Part shown: positions 1 to 6,442 of the stretch, piece after piece | Position numbering within the stretch: position 1 is the stretch's first letter | How the letters are laid out: each line of letters starts with the position of its first letter | Assembly: GCA_012799155.1 (NCBI GenBank) | Contig: JAAZLV010000363.1 | Location: 1 to 8,675 of the forward strand | Direction: 5' to 3' | Source of the DNA: Bacteroidales bacterium | GTDB lineage: Bacteria; Bacteroidota; Bacteroidia; Bacteroidales; Dysgonomonadaceae | DNA: 8,675 nucleotides | Made by a program: the position numbers and the translations under genes | Notes under the pieces: generated by a model | The model's input: the letters and a program-made list of their open reading frames with translations, nothing else | The model's database searches: none | Told to the model about the DNA's origin: nothing

Positions 1-210
1 GCAGCTACAGTGTCTACTGCGTAAATAGTATTCCTCTTCAGTCATTAATGTGTCGTCTTTTTCAATGGGTGTCAGTTTATATGACACTCCTTTACGGCGC
101 AGGATAACCTATTCGCCTTTTTCTATGAGGCCGAAATAATAACCTTGCTTGTCCCGGAATTGTCTGCTACTGATAATAGTTGCTATATTTTTTATTCTTT
201 TGTTACGCAT
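1..210 (-). pseudogene. Phd/YefM-like antitoxin, interrupted by an amber codon, 3' end outside window
   Basis: Read on the minus strand from ATG at 210-208, the frame gives 33 residues (including IISSRQFRDKQ and YFGLIEKGE), then TAG at 109-111, then 36 further residues in the same frame (VILRRKGVSYKLTPIEKDD and on) to the window edge. The joined sequence has the layout of Bacteroidota Phd/YefM (prevent-host-death) antitoxins: an S.REFR.nQ.-like start, a y..l...gE.V.i.R core, then a short strand and a TPI..dD segment. In relatives the position of the stop is usually a polar residue in GEqVi, so a CAG-to-TAG change is the simplest explanation. Phd-type antitoxins bind their own operator and neutralise a partner toxin. 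The toxin would lie further along the minus strand, outside the window. No frameshift is needed to join the halves. Family assignment rests on recognised motifs only; an amber sequencing error or suppression cannot be excluded. Confidence 0.6.
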
Positions 211-222
211 TATTTGTTTCTA

Positions 223-230
223 CAAAGATA
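223..230 (-). promoter_or_regulatory. Candidate Bacteroidota -7 element for the antitoxin gene
   Basis: The minus strand reads TATCTTTG, an exact match to the Bacteroidota TAnnTTTG -7 consensus, 12 bases upstream of the antitoxin ATG. No TTTG -33 box is seen at the usual spacing of about 19-21 bases, so this rests on the -7 box and its position alone. Confidence 0.35.
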
Positions 231-324
231 GCTCTTTTTTCAAAAACGGCTACATTTTAAGCATTACACTTTCTCCACCTCTCACAGACAAAGTTAGAAA
301 CTGTTTTAAATTTTACGAGTGATT

Positions 325-345
325 ATTATATGCTTAATTATATGC
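325..345. repeat. Paired 9-bp direct repeat upstream of the sigma gene
   Basis: ATTATATGC occurs at 325-333 and again at 337-345, a period of 12 bases. The copies lie in the divergent intergenic region, ending about 33 bases before the candidate -7 element of the sigma gene. Their position just upstream of a promoter would suit an activator or repressor site, but the region is AT-rich and chance is a real alternative. Confidence 0.3.
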
Positions 346-378
346 ACCAAAGATTGGGTAAAATCGTTTAGAGGGTAT

Positions 379-386
379 TACTTTTG
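379..386 (+). promoter_or_regulatory. Candidate -7 promoter element of the ECF sigma gene
   Basis: TACTTTTG matches the Bacteroidota TAnnTTTG consensus and ends 25 bases before the sigma ATG, which would leave a short leader. The best candidate for a -33 box is ATTG at 353-356, with a 22-base gap, slightly longer than usual and only a partial match to TTTG. This suggests transcription of the sigma gene by the housekeeping sigma factor. Confidence 0.45.
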
Positions 387-411
387 CAATTTACTCTATT
401 GTTGATAGCAA

Positions 412-921
412 ATGAAGGTTTTAGAAAAAAAGTTTTCCGGATATTTCCATGCCTATTACCGTCAGCTTTGCCTGCACGCCCTGCACTTCATGGGCAGCGC
501 TGAGGAAGCCGAAGACGTAGTGCAGGAGACATTCGTGAGCCTCTGGGATAAAAAAGAGCAAATAGAAACGATCAAATCGGTAAAATCGTATTTATACACA
601 GCCGTCCGGAATAACTGCCTAACACTCATTCGCGACGCGAAACCCACCACTCCGCTCGATATGCTCCCTCCCGATGCACTGCTTCCAGAAGAGGAACAGA
701 TGAACCGTGCCGAAATGGAAGCACGTATCTGGAAAATGATCGACGAACTGCCCGAACGCCGCCGTGAGATCTTCCTGATGGCAAAACGTGACGGGATGAG
801 TTATAACGAAATTGCCAGACAAACCGGGTTGACCGTCAAGACCGTTGAAAACCATGTATTTCGTGCCATGCAATCACTCCGCACCAAAGACATTAAAGCC
901 TGGCTTTTCTTTTTTGCGTAA
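412..921 (+). CDS. RNA polymerase ECF-type sigma factor (Bacteroidota FecI-like)
   Basis: This 169-residue protein has the full ECF sigma layout. Region 2 spans about residues 9-75, with AEEAEDVVQETFVSLWDKK (core binding and start of -10 recognition) followed by SVKSYLYTAVRNNCL. Region 4 spans about residues 108-158, with DELPERRREIFLMAKRDGMSY and the helix-turn-helix YNEIARQTGLTVKTVENHV. The hydrophobic C-terminal tail WLFFFA is common in the Bacteroidota sigma group that pairs with FecR proteins. It would direct RNA polymerase to promoters of a surface-signalling regulon and be controlled by the FecR protein encoded downstream. The start at 412 gives the normal length, and a -7 element lies just upstream. 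Unusually, its expected partner fecR does not follow directly but begins about 1.95 kb later. Family assignment is secure; the target promoters are unknown. Confidence 0.95.
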   Translation: MKVLEKKFSGYFHAYYRQLCLHALHFMGSAEEAEDVVQETFVSLWDKKEQIETIKSVKSYLYTAVRNNCLTLIRDAKPTTPLDMLPPDALLPEEEQMNRAEMEARIWKMIDELPERRREIFLMAKRDGMSYNEIARQTGLTVKTVENHVFRAMQSLRTKDIKAWLFFFA

Positions 922-1060
922 AATTTCACACTTCCGGATGAGGGATTTTCCACTTTCCTGCATCATATAATCATAATACTAACAAATATTTATTCATTCT
1001 CCCGAATTCCTGAATAAAAAAAGAAATGAGGGCCTCAAAACTTTAAAATTATGAAAAAAA
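922..1060. other. Intergenic region between the sigma and lipoprotein genes
   Basis: No coding potential on either strand that I can support. The first 60 bases (G+C-moderate, including CCGGATGAGGGATTTTCC at 935-952) look like the leader often found between sigma and fecR genes in Bacteroidota. From about 960 the sequence becomes very AT-rich, and an 8-A tract lies at 1054-1061. No TAnnTTTG match was found here, so the lipoprotein gene may depend on readthrough from the sigma promoter or on an alternative sigma factor. Confidence 0.4.
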
Positions 1061-1106
1061 ATGAAAGTATCTCTTATCAACTTGTACCCTTTGCGTTGGA
1101 TTAGCA

Positions 1107-2105
1107 TTGGCATTTGTTATTACAAGTTGCAGTAGTGATGAATCTATTGTAGAACAAGTCGGTAGTGTAACACATGTGGAGGTTATGGGTATTAGTGTGG
1201 AATTAAAAAATAATACATTAGCACTGAACAATGAGAGTGAATTGCAAAACTTAGTATCTAAGTTGAAAGCCCCTCAATCTGTTTCAACAAGTGTTTCAAC
1301 AAGACAGAGTAGTGAAGACGTTTTCAATAATGAAGTAAGCATTGATGGCTTTAAATCGCTTTATGATATTTTTGTAGATGCGATGAAAAATGCAGAGTCG
1401 TACTATGACAGAGAAGGCGGATATGAGGAATTTAAGGAAAAATATGCTTCTCTTTATTTCCCTGAATATGGGGATGACTATTCTGCTTACCTTCCCGTAA
1501 GCGATCCAGCTTTATCTAAATTCCTTAATAGTGATGGAGAAATAATTATAGACGGGGAAACAGTCAACATGAAAGACATTTCTACCTATGAACAGTTACG
1601 AGAACTTGGTTTAACACCACCAGAGGAAGTCGTGATTATATCAGACGAGGGTGCCCCTTCAAATACTCGAGTAGGAAATATTTTCTTCCCTGGTACGCCA
1701 TTTCAGTTGTTACCGAACAAAACATTTCAAATGAACAATAGGCGCATATGGGTTACTCTCGATGATGTGACTGTGGATAATATTGCCAGAACGAAAGCTG
1801 GTTTTGATATATGTTTCAGAAAAAAAGGATTTCTTGGAGCGTGGTATAACCATTGGGCGCTTACGAAAACTTATGCTCATATTGGGCCTCAAGGGCTGAG
1901 GGTCGTCGATAATAAAACGATAGACGGTTATTCCTCACATGATCATTCGTTTTTTTTAGTAAACGGTACTGAAATATCCACTCCAACTCCTACACCTGGC
2001 TATTATCAGAAAGATGTTTATGGAGAGGCTCAGATTTACTACGACGCTTTGAGAGCTTATACTTTTATAGTACCATTGCATTATAGATTTTTCCGATGGT
2101 GGTAA
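1107..2105 (+). CDS. Predicted lipoprotein of unknown function, start apparently frameshifted
   Basis: I do not recognise this family. The open frame begins at TTG 1107 and encodes 332 residues, but that start leaves only seven residues before the lipobox cysteine (VITSC, then SSDES), too short for export. In the same frame, codons from 1065 onward read as a good hydrophobic signal core (LCVGLALAFVITSC), yet the frame is closed by TGA at 1062-1064. ATG at 1061 sits in the neighbouring frame (MKVSLINLY). Skipping one base around 1085-1092 would join the two into a complete type II signal peptide. The mature part is polar: a Ser/Thr-rich linker near residues 60-70, acidic and Tyr-rich segments (about 95-135), a DGEIIIDGETVNM stretch near 150, and an aromatic end HYRFFRWW. 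CSSDE after the lipobox resembles Bacteroidota lipoprotein export signals, so surface display is plausible. Base composition is clearly AT-richer than the sigma and fecR genes. It could be an expressed gene with a sequencing error, or a recently broken one. Confidence 0.6.
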   Translation: MAFVITSCSSDESIVEQVGSVTHVEVMGISVELKNNTLALNNESELQNLVSKLKAPQSVSTSVSTRQSSEDVFNNEVSIDGFKSLYDIFVDAMKNAESYYDREGGYEEFKEKYASLYFPEYGDDYSAYLPVSDPALSKFLNSDGEIIIDGETVNMKDISTYEQLRELGLTPPEEVVIISDEGAPSNTRVGNIFFPGTPFQLLPNKTFQMNNRRIWVTLDDVTVDNIARTKAGFDICFRKKGFLGAWYNHWALTKTYAHIGPQGLRVVDNKTIDGYSSHDHSFFLVNGTEISTPTPTPGYYQKDVYGEAQIYYDALRAYTFIVPLHYRFFRWW

Positions 2106-2148
2106 TTACTAAAGTAAAAATAAAGTGTGTTTTATTAAGATATTAATT

Positions 2149-2763
2149 ATGGAAAACAAATTTATGAGGAAAACAATCTTACTAAGTTTATCTGTTTTAT
2201 TCCTATTTTCTTTCCCCGCCATAATGGCACAGGACAGAAAAATAGGATTGCAACTGGAAGCAGGATATGGAACAATAAGCAATAAAGACAATGCCAGTGC
2301 GTATCAAATTTTTCTCTCACCTTATTATCGAATCAATGACAACTTCGCAATAGGGATTGGAGGAGGTCTTATGCAACACAAAAGTACTTATCCGGAAAGG
2401 AGTTATCCGGTATATATTCATTCTAAATACAGATTGAAACCTAATTGGCTGTTAAAACCATTCTTTAACATAAAAATTGGATATGGCTTTGGCTCTACTG
2501 ACATGGGAATAGCTGGCATAGATATCAACGACCTTAAATACTCCGGTGAAATTAAGTACAGTGCTGACTTTTTCATTTCTCCGTCAATTGGAGTAAGCTA
2601 TGATATAACAAAGCAACGTTCACTTTTCCTTGCTATTTCGTATGATTTATTGAAAGTTAAAACTGAGAATATTATTCATCCAGAAAATGCTGTAGTAGAT
2701 TTAAAATCATATGCTGAAAAAAACAGTTCAATAATTGGATTGAGAGTGGGATACGAGTTTTAG
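2149..2763 (+). CDS. Small outer-membrane beta-barrel protein
   Basis: This protein of about 204 residues has an N-terminal signal peptide (RKTILLSLSVLFLFSFP, cleavage near AIMAQ) followed by alternating hydrophobic and polar strands with Gly and aromatic residues (IGLQLEAGYGT, FAIGIGGGLM, FFNIKIGYGFG, SIGVSYDI, SLFLAISYDLL), ending IIGLRVGYEF. The C-terminal Phe and aromatic-rich last strand are typical of outer-membrane barrels assembled by the Bam complex. Length suits an eight-stranded OmpX/OmpW-like barrel. I chose ATG 2149; ATG 2164 would give a shorter, more standard signal peptide, and GTG 2125 is less likely. It starts 43 bases after the lipoprotein gene, probably in the same transcript, and shares its AT-rich composition, so the two may have arrived together and may interact at the outer membrane. 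No specific role can be assigned. Confidence 0.75.
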   Translation: MENKFMRKTILLSLSVLFLFSFPAIMAQDRKIGLQLEAGYGTISNKDNASAYQIFLSPYYRINDNFAIGIGGGLMQHKSTYPERSYPVYIHSKYRLKPNWLLKPFFNIKIGYGFGSTDMGIAGIDINDLKYSGEIKYSADFFISPSIGVSYDITKQRSLFLAISYDLLKVKTENIIHPENAVVDLKSYAEKNSSIIGLRVGYEF

Positions 2764-2775
2764 AATTATTATCAC

Positions 2776-2840
2776 CCCCGAATCTTGGACAACTCATATC
2801 ATTAAAAAATAATATTAATTTTGTTGACCAATATTCGGGG
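2776..2840. repeat. 18-bp imperfect inverted repeat upstream of fecR
   Basis: The left arm CCCCGAATCTTGGACAAC (2776-2793) and the reverse complement of 2823-2840 (CCCCGAATATTGGTCAAC) agree at 16 of 18 positions, with a 29-base AT-rich spacer. There is no T-tract after the right arm, so an intrinsic terminator for the barrel gene is unlikely, although the RNA could still fold. The spacer and right arm hold a TAnnTTTG element, so an operator is possible. The arms also resemble the ends of a small mobile element, and they lie where the AT-rich insert meets fecR. The repeat is directly visible; its role is inference. Confidence 0.7.
2816..2823 (+). promoter_or_regulatory. Candidate -7 element for the fecR-receptor-DUF4249 operon
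   Basis: TAATTTTG fits TAnnTTTG and lies 43 bases upstream of the fecR ATG, with its last base being the first base of the right inverted-repeat arm. No convincing -33 TTTG is present at standard spacing. If real, fecR and the transport genes could be transcribed independently of the sigma gene, and a protein bound to the inverted repeat would cover the promoter. Confidence 0.35.
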
Positions 2841-2866
2841 TAATTTATCTAAAATAGAAGATCGCT

Positions 2867-3694
2867 ATGCGACCGTTAAAGGTCTATAAAACAGAAGAAT
2901 CCGTACGTTTTGTAGCCCACCACTATCAACCCGGCAGGTTCGATAGCCGTAAAACCTGGGCACAAGTAGGGAAACGTTTAGGCATCGCTCCGAGAAGACG
3001 GTCATTTCCTCTGCTCCGGCGCGCCGCGGCAGTGGTAATCATTCTCATCACGGCGGGAATATGGTATCTCACCACCGAAAGTGGGGATACATTTATCGCC
3101 GGACAGGATCGCACACAATTCACCCTTCCGGACGATTCCCGCATTGAAATGCAGAAAGGAGCAATATTGGAATACGACAAACATTTCGACAAGGAAGAAC
3201 GGCGTGTCACAATACAAGGAGAGATCGCCTTCGCCGTCGCCCGCGACGAAGCAAAACCGTTTATCGTATCCACGCCAGCGGCACAAATAGAAGTGCTCGG
3301 CACGGAATTTACCGTCAGGGCCGATGATGACGAGACCCGTCTCTCCGTCGCATCAGGGATAGTACGGTTCACACCCTATGATCCGGTGATCCCACTATTA
3401 TGTACTGCCGGCATGACCGTGTATAACAACGCCGAAACCAGAATCATAAACGTCTCTTCCCCCGGCAGCGAAATGGAAATCAACAGTAAAACGCGATCAT
3501 TCACTTTCAACAACATGGGGCTGGGAGAGATCGTGATGGTGCTGTCGCGCTTTTATAACGTCCAAATAGAGCTGCCGGAGAGTGAATCGCACCTGACGTT
3601 CAGTTCCTCTTTCACAAAGGGCAACATTAATGAGATCATCAATATCATTAATTTCACACTCGATACACACATTACTATTATACCACCACGATGA
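2867..3694 (+). CDS. FecR-family anti-sigma factor (with C-terminal DUF4974)
   Basis: An inner-membrane signal relay of 275 residues. Residues 1-48 are a basic cytoplasmic segment (FVAHHYQPGRFDSRKTWAQV, then PRRRS). A single membrane helix lies at about 50-69 (AAAVVIILITAGIWYL). The periplasmic FecR domain covers about 77-170 (TQFTLPDDSRIEMQKGAILEY, then VLGTEFTVRAD), and a DUF4974-type domain fills about 209-275 (FTFNNMGLGEIVMVLSRFYNV). The FecR domain should contact the receptor's STN domain, while the N-terminus would bind the sigma factor. The protein is short for the family, mainly because the cytoplasmic part is small. Its stop overlaps the receptor ATG by 4 bases (ATGA), indicating translational coupling. 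ATG 2867 is the first plausible start. The expected sigma partner is the gene at 412-921, although two unrelated genes intervene. Confidence 0.93.
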   Translation: MRPLKVYKTEESVRFVAHHYQPGRFDSRKTWAQVGKRLGIAPRRRSFPLLRRAAAVVIILITAGIWYLTTESGDTFIAGQDRTQFTLPDDSRIEMQKGAILEYDKHFDKEERRVTIQGEIAFAVARDEAKPFIVSTPAAQIEVLGTEFTVRADDDETRLSVASGIVRFTPYDPVIPLLCTAGMTVYNNAETRIINVSSPGSEMEINSKTRSFTFNNMGLGEIVMVLSRFYNVQIELPESESHLTFSSSFTKGNINEIINIINFTLDTHITIIPPR

Positions 3695-6438
3695 GACAAG
3701 CTATTCTTTTGTTACTACTGACCACCTTCTTCACGGCGGCGGTCAGCCAGGAAAAAATCACCCTGAATGTAGAAAACAAGCCGGTCACAGAGGCCCTTCG
3801 GGAAATAGAGAAACAGACGGGTTACACATTCTCGTACAGCCCCTCACTATTAAAGGATTTTCCCCGGATCACCCTCCGGATTGCGGACGGACCGCTCGAA
3901 AAAGTATTACAGGCACTCTTCGATAAAACCGATATTCAATATATCATGCGGGGAAAATATATCATCCTGAAAAAACGCCCGAAAGAGGTCACTGTCAGCG
4001 GATTTATTTACGACCGGGAATCGCACGAATCGCTGATCGCCGCTAATATCTATGACCTGACCTCGGGGCAAGGTGCTGTCAGCAATAATTTCGGATTTTA
4101 CAGCCTCTCCGTTAAGCCGGGAGAAATTGAGTTGTGTCCCAGTTACGTAGGATATACCTCAGAGAACCACCCCCTCACTGTATCACAAGACACTGTGATC
4201 CATTTTTTTCTACCACCGTCCGCACTGCTGAAAGAAGTGGTGGTGGACGGAGAACTGAAAAACCCGGTGCTACACGCAGAGACAGGCAAGATAAGCCTTA
4301 ACGCCGCGACACTGAAAGCCGTCCCTGCATTGATGGGCGAAAGCGACGTGATCAAGACCTTGCAGCAGATGCCCGGCGTGGCTGTAGGCACCGACGGTAT
4401 GGCTGGGCTCTATGTGCGGGGCGGAAATGCCGATGAGAACCTGTACCTTGTGGACGGGAACCCCCTCTACCACGTCCATCACCTACTTGGCCTTTTCTCC
4501 ACCTTCAATCCCGAAGCGGTGAAAACGATGGACTTCTACAAGGGTAGTTTTCCCGCCCGCTACGGAGGGCGCCTCTCTTCAGTAGTGGATGTACGGATGA
4601 ACGATGGCGACATGAAAAAATTCTCCGGCACGGCCTCCATAGGACTGATCTCATCCCATTTGAACCTACAGGGGCCCCTCGCCAAAGACAAAACATCGTT
4701 CTCGGTCTCCCTCCGCCGCACCTATCTCGACCTGATTGCCCGTCCGGCAATGTACTTTATCAACAGGAGAAATAAGAAGAAAAACCCGGCAGACTATGAT
4801 AAGGTTGACTTTGCCTATTATTTTTATGATTTCAATGCGAAGATCAGCCACAAATTCTCTGAGAAAAGCCGGCTTTACCTGAGCCTGTACGACGGAAAAG
4901 ACAAATTATTCTTCCACAGCAACAGCATTAGGAAATACGAAATAAATGGGGACCCCGTGTATTCCTACGAAACGGACTACCCTGACGACAACCCCATCCA
5001 ATACGAATACAAAAGAAATGCTGACGAAACTTCAAAAATCGATATAGGCTGGGGAACACGCATGGCCTCCCTCAATTGGGCGTATGCCGTCAACAGCAAA
5101 CTGTTCTCAAATGCTACGTTGGTGTATAGCCGCTACAACTCGGATATTTCGGTCTCGTATGAAAATAAAGAGACCTCCTCTTTGAAAAATATGGAAACCC
5201 AGGAAGAAGAATCAGGGAGCATTTATCAATTTTTTAAGCCGGTATACCGGTCTGGCATCGAAGACATGGGCTACCGCCTCAATTTTGATTACGCATACAA
5301 CAATTGCCACCTGATCCGCTTTGGAACCGCATTCCTGCATCACAATTTCCGCCCTGAGGAGAGCCGGTTCTTCAGGCAGGACGAAGACGGGGAAAGAAAA
5401 AATAATGATACCATTACCTATGCAGACGACCGGGTCAGGGTGCAGGAACTATCCCTCTATGTCGAAGACGAAATGGATTTCGGCAAACGCCTGAAAATAA
5501 ACGCCGGTATTCATCTGTCGGGGTTCTTTGTGCAGGGGAAATCCTACCTGAGCGCCCAGCCCCGCCTGTCGGCCCGTTATCTTTTGTCCGAAGGTCTCTC
5601 CCTGAAAGCCTCCTACGCCAGGATGAGCCAGTATGTGCACCTGCTGCAAAGCAGCTACATAAGCTCGCCCAACGATTTATGGATACCCATCACCCAGAAT
5701 GTGAAACCGCTGTCGTCCCACCAGTTTTCGGCCGGGATCTTCGGGCGGTACCGCGGCTTTGACCTCTCGGCAGAGACATATTACAAAAGATCGGCCAACC
5801 AGGTCGAATACAAAGACGGAGCAGGCATCCTTGCCAGCAATACCAACTGGGAAGAACGCATTGCCCAGGGAATCGGGACATCCTACGGATTGGAATTGAT
5901 GGCGAAAAGGAGCTTCGGCAAGACATCGGGGTGGGTGGGCTACACCCTCTCGTGGGCCGACAGGCAGTTCCCCAACGGCGAGATCAACCAGGGAAAAGTG
6001 TATCCGGCGAAATATGATAACCGGCATAAGATCAATGCCGTGCTTTTACATCAATTCAACCGCAAATTCGACCTGAATATTTCATGGGTCTACGCCACCG
6101 GAAACTGGACAACCCTCCCGATAGAAGAATATATTGATATGGATGGAAATAAAAGGCAATACATCCATCAACGGAATAACTATAAGATGCCGGATTACCA
6201 GCGGCTCGACCTTAGTTTCAATTATTACCGACACAAGAAGAATGGCAGGAGGGGTATCTGGAATTTCAGCATCTACAATGTATATGCACACCATAACTCA
6301 TTCATGGTATTGCCATCTGAAGAATTTGCCCCTGATCCCAATACAGTGAATGGTAACCCGCAGCAGAGTTATCCCACATACCACAGCTATCCCCTTTTAC
6401 CTTTTATCCCTTCATTTTCCTACACTTACCAATTTTAA
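3691..6438 (+). CDS. STN-domain TonB-dependent outer-membrane receptor
   Basis: This 915-residue protein has all parts of a transducing TonB-dependent receptor. A signal peptide (1-19, ending AAVSQ) is followed by an STN domain at about 22-95 (ITLNVENKPVTEALREIEKQTGY to YIILKK). A carboxypeptidase-regulatory-like domain follows at about 100-175 (VSGFIYDRESHESLIAANIYD). A TonB-box-like LLKEVVVDGE lies near 177-186. The plug is at about 212-306 (VIKTLQQMPGV, LYVRGGNADENLYLVDGNPLY, GSFPARYGGRLSSVVDVRM). The rest is a long barrel ending SFSYTYQF with terminal Phe. It would import an unidentified ligand across the outer membrane using TonB energy, and the STN domain would report binding to FecR. 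It overlaps fecR by 4 bases and is followed after 4 bases by the DUF4249 gene rather than a susD homologue, so this is not a SusCD glycan pair. Substrate is unknown; no clear siderophore or vitamin signature can be read. Confidence 0.95.
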   Translation: MRQAILLLLLTTFFTAAVSQEKITLNVENKPVTEALREIEKQTGYTFSYSPSLLKDFPRITLRIADGPLEKVLQALFDKTDIQYIMRGKYIILKKRPKEVTVSGFIYDRESHESLIAANIYDLTSGQGAVSNNFGFYSLSVKPGEIELCPSYVGYTSENHPLTVSQDTVIHFFLPPSALLKEVVVDGELKNPVLHAETGKISLNAATLKAVPALMGESDVIKTLQQMPGVAVGTDGMAGLYVRGGNADENLYLVDGNPLYHVHHLLGLFSTFNPEAVKTMDFYKGSFPARYGGRLSSVVDVRMNDGDMKKFSGTASIGLISSHLNLQGPLAKDKTSFSVSLRRTYLDLIARPAMYFINRRNKKKNPADYDKVDFAYYFYDFNAKISHKFSEKSRLYLSLYDGKDKLFFHSNSIRKYEINGDPVYSYETDYPDDNPIQYEYKRNADETSKIDIGWGTRMASLNWAYAVNSKLFSNATLVYSRYNSDISVSYENKETSSLKNMETQEEESGSIYQFFKPVYRSGIEDMGYRLNFDYAYNNCHLIRFGTAFLHHNFRPEESRFFRQDEDGERKNNDTITYADDRVRVQELSLYVEDEMDFGKRLKINAGIHLSGFFVQGKSYLSAQPRLSARYLLSEGLSLKASYARMSQYVHLLQSSYISSPNDLWIPITQNVKPLSSHQFSAGIFGRYRGFDLSAETYYKRSANQVEYKDGAGILASNTNWEERIAQGIGTSYGLELMAKRSFGKTSGWVGYTLSWADRQFPNGEINQGKVYPAKYDNRHKINAVLLHQFNRKFDLNISWVYATGNWTTLPIEEYIDMDGNKRQYIHQRNNYKMPDYQRLDLSFNYYRHKKNGRRGIWNFSIYNVYAHHNSFMVLPSEEFAPDPNTVNGNPQQSYPTYHSYPLLPFIPSFSYTYQF

Positions 6439-6442
6439 AGAG

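Noticed and set aside
293..314. Sequence resembling an insertion-sequence end upstream of the sigma gene
   Set aside because: GTTAGAAACTGTTTTAAATT resembles IS termini from memory only; there is no transposase and no matching inverted copy in the window.
1054..1061. 8-A tract as a phase-variation switch for the lipoprotein gene
   Set aside because: Adding or removing A residues never opens the lipoprotein frame, because that frame has TGA at 1062-1064 right after the tract.
1001..2783. CCCGAAT at 1001-1007 and 2777-2783 as target-site direct repeats flanking the inserted genes
   Set aside because: A single 7-base match between two regions of about 100 bases is expected by chance, and the copies do not sit at matching element ends.
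2926..3372. Minus-strand open frame of 148 codons inside fecR
   Set aside because: It is the shadow of the well-supported fecR gene, with no recognisable domain and no promoter.
5677..6027. Minus-strand open frame of 116 codons inside the receptor gene
   Set aside because: It lies wholly within the conserved receptor barrel coding sequence and shows no protein-like features of its own.
6350..6442. Upstream extension of the DUF4249 gene
   Set aside because: It overlaps the receptor 3' end in another frame and would place 31 polar residues before a complete lipoprotein signal peptide that starts at 6443.
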